Below are positions 1 through 6,889 of a stretch of DNA of 34,745 nucleotides, one piece after another; positions within the stretch are counted from its first letter, which is position 1, and each line of letters starts with the position of its first letter. Position numbers and translations under genes: made by a program. Under the pieces are notes generated by a model. It had not been told where the DNA came from. It did not search any database and was given only the letters and a program-made list of their open reading frames with translations. Source of the stretch: Bradyrhizobium oropedii (GTDB lineage Bacteria > Pseudomonadota > Alphaproteobacteria > Rhizobiales > Xanthobacteraceae); assembly GCF_020889685.1 (NCBI RefSeq), contig NZ_JACMYO010000078.1, forward strand, positions 1 through 34,745, in the 5' to 3' direction.

Positions 1-496
1 AGCCGAACAGCACCCGCATCAGGCTCGGGTCCTGCAGCAGGCTTTCCGCGATGCCCGATGTGTAGACCTCCTTCAGCGTGTCGTCGTAACGCGAGCCGAG
101 GAATGCAAACGGCGCAATCAGTCCGCCGGTGCTGACGCCGGAGACGACCGAAAAGCTCGGACGGTTGCCGGCTGCGGTCCAGCCGTTGAGAGCGCCGACG
201 CCGTAGGCGCCATCGGCGCCGCCGCCGGAGAGGGCGAGATAGGTCTTGATCGGGGCGAGGGCGCTCTTCTCGAGTTTGAATTTCGACGCCGGCTCGTCGG
301 CATAGCGGCGCAGGCCGTCGAGATCGAGCACCCGCGAACTGGAGGCGTCGGCGGCCGTGTAAGGCGTCCGCGGCAGCGAGCTGCAGGCTCCCAGCGCGAA
401 AGCGAGGCCGCACAGCAGCGTGATTTGCCGGATCACGCGGGCGGCTGTGATGCGATGGCGGACGCCGTCAGACCGGGCGCTGGAGGGTGAGGACAT
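1..496 (-). CDS. patatin-like phospholipase lipoprotein (3' end outside window)
   Basis: The minus-strand frame opens at ATG 496-494 and runs off the window start, so about 165 N-terminal residues are present. Residues 21-38 form a hydrophobic signal ending in the lipobox LGAC with Cys38, so a lipid-anchored envelope protein is expected. The patatin oxyanion-hole motif SGGGADGAYG lies at 90-99 and the nucleophile elbow GVSTG at 120-124, with Ser122 as the predicted catalytic serine. Patatin enzymes hydrolyse acyl esters of phospholipids using a Ser-Asp dyad; the Asp (DGG/DGA motif) would lie in the missing part. Family assignment is secure; substrate is unknown. The gene is divergent from tgt. 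Confidence 0.85.
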   Translation of the reverse strand, partial: MSSPSSARSDGVRHRITAARVIRQITLLCGLAFALGACSSLPRTPYTAADASSSRVLDLDGLRRYADEPASKFKLEKSALAPIKTYLALSGGGADGAYGVGALNGWTAAGNRPSFSVVSGVSTGGLIAPFAFLGSRYDDTLKEVYTSGIAESLLQDPSLMRVLFG

Positions 497-561
497 CTCG
501 GTCAGTCAGGTTTCGCCCGGATTGCAGCCGCCGCGGCGAGGCCTGCCGCCTTATTCTCGAC

Positions 562-586
562 ACAAAACGATACGGTTTCGTTTTGT
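562..586. promoter_or_regulatory. perfect 9-bp inverted repeat in a divergent promoter region
   Basis: ACAAAACGA at 562-570 and its exact complement TCGTTTTGT at 578-586 flank a 7-base spacer. The palindrome lies between the divergent patatin and tgt genes, in an AT-rich patch of an otherwise GC-rich spacer. Arm size, spacing and CG/TTTCG content resemble operators of dimeric TetR-type repressors. No regulator gene is adjacent in the window, so the binding protein is unknown. It could also be a stem-loop in a transcript, but there is no T-run suggesting a terminator. Confidence 0.45.
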
Positions 587-704
587 TTAGCGGAAGTGCG
601 GTTCCAGGGCAAGCGTCGGTCTGGCCGGTCGCGTTCACGAAGTCGCGCGAGAGGCGTTATCCGACGGGTTGATCGGGCACTTGCGACACGCAATAAGCAG
701 CCGC

Positions 705-1838
705 ATGACCGTTCCCAATCATTTCGAGCTGCTGGCAACCAGCGGCGCCGCCCGTACCGGACGCCTGACCACGCCGCATGGCGTCGTGCGGACGCCCGCA
801 TTCATGCCGGTCGGCACCGCGGGTGCCATGAAGGGCATGCATTGGCGCGAGGTGCGCGATGCCGGCGCCGATATCGTGCTCGGCAATACCTATCATTTGA
901 TGCTGCGGCCGGGCGCCGAGCGGATTGCGGCACTTGGCGGCTTGCAGCGCTTCACCGGCTGGGGCGGCCCGATGCTGACGGATTCCGGCGGCTTCCAGGT
1001 GATGTCACTCTCGGAGCTGCGCAAGGTGACCGAGAAGGCCGTGACCTTCCGCTCGCATATCGACGGCGCCAAGGTCGAGCTGTCGCCGGAGCGCTCGATC
1101 GAGGTGCAGCGGCTGCTCGGCTCCGACATCGCGATGCAGATGGACGAATGCGTGCGGCTGCCGGCGGAGCGCGCCGACATCGAGCGCGCGATGCAGCTCT
1201 CGCTGCGCTGGGCCGAACGCTCCAAGCGCGCCTTCGAGAGCGCACCCGACGGTTACATGCTGTTCGGCATCGTGCAGGGCGGCGATGTGCCGGATCTCCG
1301 GCACGCCAGTGCGCGCGGGCTGACCGAGATCGGCTTTCACGGCTACGCGATCGGCGGGCTCGCGGTCGGTGAGCCGCAGGCGGTGATGTTGTCGATGATC
1401 GAAGAGACGGCGCCGGCGCTGTCGTCCGATCGGCCGCGCTATCTGATGGGCGTCGGCACGCCGGAAGACATTCTGGAGGCGGTGGCGCGCGGCGTCGACA
1501 TGTTCGACTGTGTGATGCCGACACGGAACGGACGCCACGGCATGGCGTTCACCCGATTTGGGCAGATCAACCTGCGCAACGCCCGGCACATCGACGATCC
1601 GCGGCCGCTCGATGAGGAGAGCCCGTGGCTGGCGGCACGCAGCTACGCGCGCGCCTATCTGCATCATCTCGTACGTGCCGGCGAAACACTTGGGGCAATG
1701 CTGCTGTCCGAAATCAACGTCGCCTATTACCAGGAGCTGATGCAGGGCATCCGCGATGCGGTGGCGAACGGCACGTTCGAGGATTTCAGAACGAAAACGC
1801 GCGCCGGATGGGCGCGCGGTGACATCGCTCCAAGGTGA
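705..1838 (+). CDS. tgt: tRNA-guanine (queuine) transglycosylase without the zinc-site residues
   Basis: The 377-residue protein has full family length. It exchanges guanine 34 of GUN-anticodon tRNAs (Asp, Asn, His, Tyr) for a queuosine precursor. Motif TDSGGFQ at 92-98 carries the general Asp93, FGIVQGG and GGLAVGEP line the base pocket, and GVDMFDCVMPTRNGRHG carries the nucleophilic Asp268. The C-terminal part aligns well with the family, but the structural zinc site does not. The three Cys positions (318/320/323 in Zymomonas numbering) are Ser306, Trp308 and Ala311, and the His position (349) is Ile337. ATG 705 was chosen because family homology starts at MTVPNHFELL; an in-frame ATG at 669 adds 12 unlikely residues. 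Confidence 0.93.
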   Translation: MTVPNHFELLATSGAARTGRLTTPHGVVRTPAFMPVGTAGAMKGMHWREVRDAGADIVLGNTYHLMLRPGAERIAALGGLQRFTGWGGPMLTDSGGFQVMSLSELRKVTEKAVTFRSHIDGAKVELSPERSIEVQRLLGSDIAMQMDECVRLPAERADIERAMQLSLRWAERSKRAFESAPDGYMLFGIVQGGDVPDLRHASARGLTEIGFHGYAIGGLAVGEPQAVMLSMIEETAPALSSDRPRYLMGVGTPEDILEAVARGVDMFDCVMPTRNGRHGMAFTRFGQINLRNARHIDDPRPLDEESPWLAARSYARAYLHHLVRAGETLGAMLLSEINVAYYQELMQGIRDAVANGTFEDFRTKTRAGWARGDIAPR

Positions 1839-1848
1839 GCTTAAGTGA

Positions 1849-2070
1849 TCAGTTGCACACGATCGGGATCGGTTTCACCGAGTGCTTGGTCACGAACCCG
1901 TAACCGCAGGTGTCGCAGGTCCAGAGATAGCTGATCAAATTGTCGAATAGGTACGCGGACGCTTCGGCCGCGACCATGGAATCCGCGCACACCGGACAGG
2001 TCGGCAGATGGCTGCCGCGGGGATTGGGCCTGGACGCGACGGTCGACAGAACTTCAGCAAGTGCCGGCAT
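1849..2070 (-). CDS. small zinc-ribbon protein
   Basis: This 73-residue protein has two knuckles, CPVC near residues 30-33 and CDTC near 56-59, a spacing typical of a zinc ribbon. A hydrophobic or aromatic stretch between them may form the strand core. The start at 2070 is supported by GGAGG about 7 bases upstream; a longer frame extends upstream but has no good signal. The gene converges on tgt with a 10-base gap and is divergent from cysK, sharing an AT-rich promoter region. Function is unknown; such small ribbons often bind nucleic acid or a partner protein. Confidence 0.7.
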   Translation of the reverse strand: MPALAEVLSTVASRPNPRGSHLPTCPVCADSMVAAEASAYLFDNLISYLWTCDTCGYGFVTKHSVKPIPIVCN

Positions 2071-2299
2071 TATGCGCCTCCCTTTGCGTTCTGAGCTGCA
2101 CCTGACGAAAGTATATAAACCCATTTGTTTGACCTTGTCGCAACACAAATGCGTAGCTTTTACGTTATTTGTGCGGGCTTTGATTTTGCGATGCAACGAA
2201 TTGGCGCCGCAGCGGTTTCTCACTTGCGCGTCATGATGCACTGCTTCTAATGAGAGAAGACCGCATATTTGCAGCACATCCCGTAACAGGAGCCGCTTG
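2071..2299. promoter_or_regulatory. AT-rich divergent promoter region
   Basis: The 229-base gap separates the divergent zinc-ribbon gene and cysK. It is clearly more AT-rich than its surroundings, especially 2105-2215, with TATATAAA at 2112-2119 and several TTTG/CAAA runs. It must hold promoters for both genes; no exact -35/-10 pair can be fixed with confidence. An AGGAG ribosome site precedes the cysK ATG at 2300. Confidence 0.4.
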
Positions 2300-3274
2300 A
2301 TGGACGCGCCGTCGACAACGAGTGCAGTGCAACCCGGACGCGGCCGCGTCTTTGACTCCATCGTCGATGCGATCGGCTCCACGCCGATCGTGCGGCTGCG
2401 CAGACTGCCGCAAGCCAACGGCGTCAACGCGACGATCCTCGCCAAGCTGGAATACTTCAATCCGGCCGCCAGCGTGAAGGACCGCATCGGTGCCGCGATG
2501 ATCGTGGCGATGGAGAAGGCCGGCATCATCAACGCCGACACCGTGCTGATCGAACCGACCTCGGGCAATACCGGCATTGCGCTCGCCTATGTCGCAGCGT
2601 CGCGCGGTTACCGGCTCAAGCTCGTGATGCCGGAATCGATGTCGATCGAGCGGCGGCGGATGCTGGCCTTCCTCGGCGCCGAGATCGTGTTGACTCCGGC
2701 CGCGCAGGGCATGAAGGGCTCGATCGCGACTGCGGAAGAGCTGGTGCGCACGACACCCAACGCTGTGATGCCGCAGCAGTTCAAGAACCTCGCCAATCCC
2801 GAAATCCATCGCCGCACCACCGCCGAGGAAATCTGGAACGACACCGGCGGCAACATCGACTATTTCGTCGCCGGCGTCGGTACCGGCGGCACCATCACCG
2901 GCGTCGGTCAGGTGCTGAAGCCGCGCAAGCCGTCGCTGCGCATTGTCGCGGTGGAGCCGGAAGAGAGCCCGGTGCTGTCGGGCGGTCAGCACACGCCGCA
3001 CAAGATCCAGGGCATCGGCGCGGGCTTCATTCCTGACATCCTCGACCGCTCCGTGATCGACGAGATCGTCAAGGTCAACAGCGCGACCGCGATCGAGATC
3101 TCGCGCGCGCTGGCGCGCAACGAAGGAATCCCCGGCGGTATCTCGTCGGGTGCCGCGATCGCAGCCGCCATGCAGATCGGCAAGCGACCGGAAGCTGCGG
3201 GTAAGACCATCCTGGCGATTGTGCCGTCATTCTCGGAGCGCTATCTCTCAACTGCGTTGTTTGAAGGAATTTGA
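2300..3274 (+). CDS. cysK: cysteine synthase A (O-acetylserine sulfhydrylase)
   Basis: The 324-residue fold-type II PLP enzyme makes cysteine from O-acetylserine and sulfide in the cytoplasm. Lys60 in NPAASVKDR is the predicted PLP Schiff-base lysine. TSGNTG at 87-92 is the substrate-binding loop, GVGTGGT binds the PLP phosphate, and GISSGAA near the C-terminus contacts the pyridine nitrogen. ATG 2300 is preferred over the in-frame TTG at 2297 because of AGGAG 8-9 bases upstream. The gene stands alone apart from a BrnA-like gene 18 bases downstream. CysK versus CysM cannot be settled fully by eye, but motif and length fit CysK. Confidence 0.93.
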   Translation: MDAPSTTSAVQPGRGRVFDSIVDAIGSTPIVRLRRLPQANGVNATILAKLEYFNPAASVKDRIGAAMIVAMEKAGIINADTVLIEPTSGNTGIALAYVAASRGYRLKLVMPESMSIERRRMLAFLGAEIVLTPAAQGMKGSIATAEELVRTTPNAVMPQQFKNLANPEIHRRTTAEEIWNDTGGNIDYFVAGVGTGGTITGVGQVLKPRKPSLRIVAVEPEESPVLSGGQHTPHKIQGIGAGFIPDILDRSVIDEIVKVNSATAIEISRALARNEGIPGGISSGAAIAAAMQIGKRPEAAGKTILAIVPSFSERYLSTALFEGI

Positions 3275-3292
3275 GGCACAGGAATCCAAGAT

Positions 3293-3532
3293 ATGGCCGA
3301 TCAGCCGAGGCGACCGCGAACCCTGAACGATGCCCGTAGCGAAGCCGAGGCGGCGTTCAAGCGCGCCACCACCAAGGTCGCAGACGCGGTGCCGAAGACG
3401 ACGGCGGTCCCGGGGGTCCGCGAGCAGGTCACGCTGCGGATCGATCAGGACGTGCTGGAGCATTTCCAGGCAGGCGGTCCGGGCTGGCAGGACCGCATCA
3501 ACGCGGCGCTGCGCAAGGCCGCCGGCAAGTAG
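3293..3532 (+). CDS. BrnA-type (DUF4415) antitoxin-like protein, no BrnT partner nearby
   Basis: This 79-residue protein ends in VTLRIDQDVLEHFQ followed by GPGWQDRINAALRKA. That is the ribbon-helix-helix DNA-binding pattern of BrnA/DUF4415 antitoxins. The N-terminal 40 residues are basic and alanine-rich, and probably flexible. In type II BrnTA modules the toxin gene brnT normally lies just upstream of brnA; here the upstream neighbour is cysK, so this is an orphan. It may act as a stand-alone regulator. Confidence 0.75.
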   Translation: MADQPRRPRTLNDARSEAEAAFKRATTKVADAVPKTTAVPGVREQVTLRIDQDVLEHFQAGGPGWQDRINAALRKAAGK

Positions 3533-3549
3533 CGCTTCCGGGACCAGGG

Positions 3550-3569
3550 GCCCGGGATGATCCCCGGGC
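3550..3569. terminator. GC-rich hairpin between convergent genes
   Basis: GCCCGGG at 3550-3556 pairs perfectly with CCCGGGC at 3563-3569 around a 6-base loop. It lies between the end of the BrnA-like gene and the convergent EamA transporter. There is no T-run, so it may be a weak or factor-assisted terminator rather than a classical intrinsic one. Confidence 0.45.
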
Positions 3570-3618
3570 TCGTTGCTGTCATCGATGTAACGGCGTTGGC
3601 CGTGGCCCGCCGTGCGCG

Positions 3619-4497
3619 TCACCTTGCGCGCGCCGGTGCCTTTGCGCTTGTTGGTTTCAGGTTCAGCAGGTTGCCGGCCAGGATCATCGCCGCGCCGAGC
3701 ACCGTGTCGGCGTCGAGCCGTTCGGCATAGATCAGCCATCCGGCGATCGCCGTCAGCGGGACCCGGATGAAATCCATCGGGATCACCACGGTCGCGTCGG
3801 CGTGGAGTAGGGCGCGCGCCATGCAGTAGTGCGAGAAGGTGCCGCAGAACGCGATCACGGCGAGCCAGCCCCAGGTCGAGGGCGGCGGCCAGGTCCAGAC
3901 GTAGAGCGCGGGCCCGATGCTCGCGAGCGACTGCACCACCAGCATCCAGAACATGATGGTCAGCGTCTGCTCTGTTCGGGTCAGCGATTTGACAACGGCG
4001 ACCGAGATGCCGAAGCCGACGGCCGCGGCGAGCGCGATCAGCTGGCCCGGATTGATCGCGCCGGTCGCAGGCCGCACGATCACCAGCACGCCGACCAGGC
4101 CAAGCACGATCGCAATGATCTTCCAGGAGGTCATCCGTTCGCCGAGGAAGCTCGCGGCAAGGATCGCGGTCCAGATCGGCATGGTGAATTCGATCGCAAC
4201 CACCTGGCCGATCGGAATCAACGTCAGTGCATAGAACCAGCCGAGCTGCGCGCAGAAATGGATCAGGTTGCGCGCGATGTGCACGTGCACCCGCGCGGTT
4301 TTCACGATCGCAAGTCCGCCGTTCATATGGATCAGCGGATAGAGCATCACGAAGCCGAGCACGCCGCGAACGGCCATCAGCTGGAAGACGTTGACCTCAC
4401 GCGTGGCCTCGCGGCCGGCCACCGCCACGATCAGCATCAGCGCGAGCCAGCCGGACATCCACAGCGCTGCGCGGGTCTTTGAGGGCGTGCGATCCAT
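3619..4497 (-). CDS. EamA-family (DMT) inner-membrane transporter
   Basis: The product, about 292 residues, has ten hydrophobic segments in two repeats of five, the architecture of EamA/RhaT drug-metabolite transporters. The repeat signature MPIWTAILAASFLGERMTSW sits at the end of the first half, and the equivalent MDFIRVPLTAIAGWLIYAERL in the second. Proteins of this fold export metabolites or amino acids; the substrate cannot be inferred. The start is uncertain: ATG 4497 gives family length, ATG 4545 would add 16 residues, and neither has a clear ribosome site. Confidence 0.85.
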   Translation of the reverse strand: MDRTPSKTRAALWMSGWLALMLIVAVAGREATREVNVFQLMAVRGVLGFVMLYPLIHMNGGLAIVKTARVHVHIARNLIHFCAQLGWFYALTLIPIGQVVAIEFTMPIWTAILAASFLGERMTSWKIIAIVLGLVGVLVIVRPATGAINPGQLIALAAAVGFGISVAVVKSLTRTEQTLTIMFWMLVVQSLASIGPALYVWTWPPPSTWGWLAVIAFCGTFSHYCMARALLHADATVVIPMDFIRVPLTAIAGWLIYAERLDADTVLGAAMILAGNLLNLKPTSAKAPARAR

Positions 4498-4641
4498 GCT
4501 GGGTAACGAGGTGAGGAGGGGTGCCCGGTATCGGCGAGCTGCCATGAATTTGCAACGCGCAAATCTGCCGATGCGGTGATGCGTCGGGTGCGTGATCGAT
4601 GCTAAGCAGGTTGGCAATAATCACATCAGGAGGATCTGCTC

Positions 4642-5040
4642 ATGCGTGTCTTGCAACCGGCCGAGTGGTCGAAACCCCGCGGCTTCTCGCACGGTGTCGC
4701 CTTCGAGGCGCCCGGCAAGTGGATCGTGCTTGCAGGACAGACCGGCGGCGACGAGAAGGGCGAGTACGCGCCCGAGATGGCGGCGCAGGTCGGGACGGCG
4801 CTGAAGCGCATCATCAAGCTGTTGAACGAAGCCGGCGCCGGTCCCGAGCATATCGTCCGCCTGACCTGGTACCTGACCAGCCGCAGTGAATACGAGGCGG
4901 CGGGCGCCGGCATCGGCGCGGCGTGGAAGGAGACGCTCGGGCGTAATTTCCCGCCGTCGACGCTGCTCTATATCGACGGGCTGGTCGATCAGCGCGCCAA
5001 GGTCGAGATCGAGGTCACGGCGTTCGTGCCGGCCCCCTGA
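4642..5040 (+). CDS. RidA/YjgF-family protein without the catalytic arginine
   Basis: This 132-residue protein has the chorismate-mutase-like YjgF fold, with IVLAGQTGG near the start, HIVRLTWYLT in the middle and VEIEVTAFVP at the end. A strong GGAGG site precedes ATG 4642. Canonical RidA hydrolyses reactive enamines/imines released by PLP enzymes, using an Arg in a PARS-like segment. Here that segment reads FPPSTLLYI with Ser in the Arg position. It therefore looks like one of the Rid subgroups lacking that residue, and imine deaminase activity should not be assumed. Family membership is firm; function is unknown. Confidence 0.85.
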   Translation: MRVLQPAEWSKPRGFSHGVAFEAPGKWIVLAGQTGGDEKGEYAPEMAAQVGTALKRIIKLLNEAGAGPEHIVRLTWYLTSRSEYEAAGAGIGAAWKETLGRNFPPSTLLYIDGLVDQRAKVEIEVTAFVPAP

Positions 5041-5080
5041 CACCGCAGAGACGCGCACGGGCGATTGCCGCGCAGCCAGC

Positions 5081-5115
5081 AAAAAAGCCCTCGGGGATGA
5101 CCCGAGGGCTTTTTC
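5081..5115. terminator. strong bidirectional intrinsic terminator
   Basis: AGCCCTCGGG at 5086-5095 pairs perfectly with CCCGAGGGCT at 5101-5110 around a 5-base loop. An A-run precedes and a T-run follows, so it can stop transcription from the RidA-like gene on + and from the secreted-protein gene on -. Confidence 0.9.
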
Positions 5116-5132
5116 GTCGGAGGACCGATTGA

Positions 5133-5687
5133 TTACTTCGACAGCGTGATGTTGGCGCCGCGGAACTGGCTGTCGGCCCTGATCGTGACGGACTGCTTGT
5201 TGCCCGCGGTGCGCATCGCGATGTCGGCGTTGAAGCCGGGTGCGCTGGCAACGACCTGGAAGTTGCCGCCGCCGCCGCGACCGCGCAGGTCGCCGCTGAC
5301 ATTGCGGCTGGACTCGCTCCAGGATCCGCTGACCGCGCTGCCTTCAGCCTGCACGTCGGCTACGAGGTTGAACTTGTAGGCGTCGCTGGCGCAGGTCAGG
5401 CCCATGGTCATCCTGGGCCCGCCGACGTGATAGGTCGCGCGGCAGCGAATCCGCTCGCTGGAGCCATCGTCCAGGGTCACTGTGCCGGCGCCCGACCACG
5501 TCCCCGCCATGCCGGCGAATGGTCCTGACTGGGTATGGCCCGCGGTGCTCGCGAGCGCGGTCACGAAAAACGCGGCGGCTGCGATTGCTGGCCGCCGCGT
5601 GATGGCGAAGAAACTCGATACGCTGGTGATCTTACTGACGGGATGCTTCCCATCGGCCGCTGCACGGTACGCCAGCTGATGCCCCAT
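5133..5687 (-). CDS. secreted hypothetical protein
   Basis: The 184-residue product has a signal-peptide core (IAAAAFFVTALASTAGHTQ) preceded by a long N-region. The rest is a small beta-rich domain with repeated GTW/GSWSES patterns and glycine runs, suggesting a periplasmic or secreted lipocalin-like barrel; this is inference. Start ATG 5687 was chosen because no ATG, GTG or TTG lies between it and the signal core. It overlaps the end of the upstream gene by 56 bases in another frame, suggesting translational coupling. The first 30 residues could be mis-assigned. Confidence 0.65.
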   Translation of the reverse strand: MGHQLAYRAAADGKHPVSKITSVSSFFAITRRPAIAAAAFFVTALASTAGHTQSGPFAGMAGTWSGAGTVTLDDGSSERIRCRATYHVGGPRMTMGLTCASDAYKFNLVADVQAEGSAVSGSWSESSRNVSGDLRGRGGGGNFQVVASAPGFNADIAMRTAGNKQSVTIRADSQFRGANITLSK

Positions 5688-5991
5688 TCCACTTCCCCGA
5701 TCCGGAGTTGCCACTGAGTTGTCCGTTCGCATATGCACCATTGATCGAGACTCGCACAAGTCCCCCGCTGCCGACGGTGCCGGAGATCGCTGCGCCCTGC
5801 GCCGAGATCTTTCCTTCGGCGACAGTCACGGTCGAACTCTGCGACGGCTCGCAGCTTCCGGTTTTGGTGACGACGGTGACGTTCCAAAGGCCGTCATAGG
5901 GCTGCTGAGCGGAAACGGGAGCAGCGGTGAGGGCGGCAGCCGAAGCGACCGAAGTGACCAAAATCAGGTCGCGGATGCGGATCGAACGCAT
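5632..5991 (-). CDS. small secreted beta-rich hypothetical protein
   Basis: This 119-residue protein has a clear Sec signal (LILVTSVASAAALTAAPVSAQQ) with cleavage predicted after the alanine of VSAQ. The mature part opens with PYDGLWNVTV and ends CSGRWEAS. It contains two Cys that may form a disulfide, and alternating small and hydrophobic residues typical of a beta sandwich or barrel. It is followed by another secreted protein on the same strand, so the two probably form an operon. No function is recognised. Confidence 0.75.
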   Translation of the reverse strand: MRSIRIRDLILVTSVASAAALTAAPVSAQQPYDGLWNVTVVTKTGSCEPSQSSTVTVAEGKISAQGAAISGTVGSGGLVRVSINGAYANGQLSGNSGSGKWNGASAGVPCSGRWEASRQ

Positions 5992-6184
5992 GAATCAAAT
6001 CCCTGTAATTTCGTGTGATGACGCGGCTTATCCTGTCACAATGTGTTCAAAATTTGCTGCGTCGCGGGAACCCCCGATTGTTCCTGTGAACTCAAACACA
6101 TCATGTTGAATCTGGTTCCCGGCCAGGAACGGAAATCTGCTCGTGCCCTTCAAGATTGGGGTATTTAGATACCAGATCGTAGGA

Positions 6185-6784
6185 TCAGTGCCTGCCGGGG
6201 CTCAGATTGGGCGCCTTGGTCGCAAACTGCTCATCCTGAGGCTTGGCCGGCAGCGAGCCATTGACCTTGCCGTAGTCGATCACCTGGGCGAGCAGACGCA
6301 GGCCGAGCGGCGCCAGCGCGCGTTCCCAGAGATCGCGGGCGGTCTCGCCTTTCTTGACGAACACCCAGTCCTGGGCGGCGATTGCCCCGGCGTCCATGCG
6401 ATCGGCGAGGTGATAGATGCTGCCGCCGGCGATCGGATCGCCTTCCTTGATGGTCCATTCCACCGCAGCGATGCCGCGGTGACGCGGCAGCAGCGACGGG
6501 TGGTACCCGATGCCGCCAAGCTTGGCCACGGCCAGCGCCTCCTTGCTGACGCGAGCGTGGCTGTGGGCGGTCACGATCAGCTCGGTGCCCGGCGCGATCT
6601 CGGCGGCTGTCACCAGCTTGGGATCGGCCTGGACCACGACCTCGATGCCGGCCGCCCTGGCGGCTGCCGCCAGCCGGTCCTCGCCGTCATGGACGACCAC
6701 CCTGACCAGCGTGACGTGGTGCTCGCGCAGCATGTTCAGGGTCGTCACGCCGAAATGGCGGGAACCGACGAGGGTAATGCGCAT
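6185..6784 (-). CDS. formyltransferase-family protein (10-formyl-THF hydrolase-like)
   Basis: The 199-residue protein has the N-terminal Rossmann-type formyltransferase fold without an extra C-terminal domain. HPSLLPRHRG at 95-104 and DAGAI at 131-135 carry the conserved His95 and Asp131, 36 residues apart as in formyltetrahydrofolate dehydrogenase. The Asn of the usual Asn-His-Asp triad (INxH in methionyl-tRNA formyltransferase) is Gly93 here. That pattern fits the hydrolase domain of 10-formyl-THF dehydrogenase better than Fmt. It probably uses formyl-folate; the acceptor is unknown. ATG 6784 opens with a typical strand (MRITLVGSRHFG). Confidence 0.8.
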   Translation of the reverse strand: MRITLVGSRHFGVTTLNMLREHHVTLVRVVVHDGEDRLAAAARAAGIEVVVQADPKLVTAAEIAPGTELIVTAHSHARVSKEALAVAKLGGIGYHPSLLPRHRGIAAVEWTIKEGDPIAGGSIYHLADRMDAGAIAAQDWVFVKKGETARDLWERALAPLGLRLLAQVIDYGKVNGSLPAKPQDEQFATKAPNLSPGRH

Positions 6785-6889
6785 GGGATGGATTCCGTGG
6801 GGGTTACTTGGGACGTTATGCGGATAGCACACAGCGGCCGGCTGTTTCGTTGTCCTGCCCGTTATCAACAGGCCGGCCGGCTGGCAATG

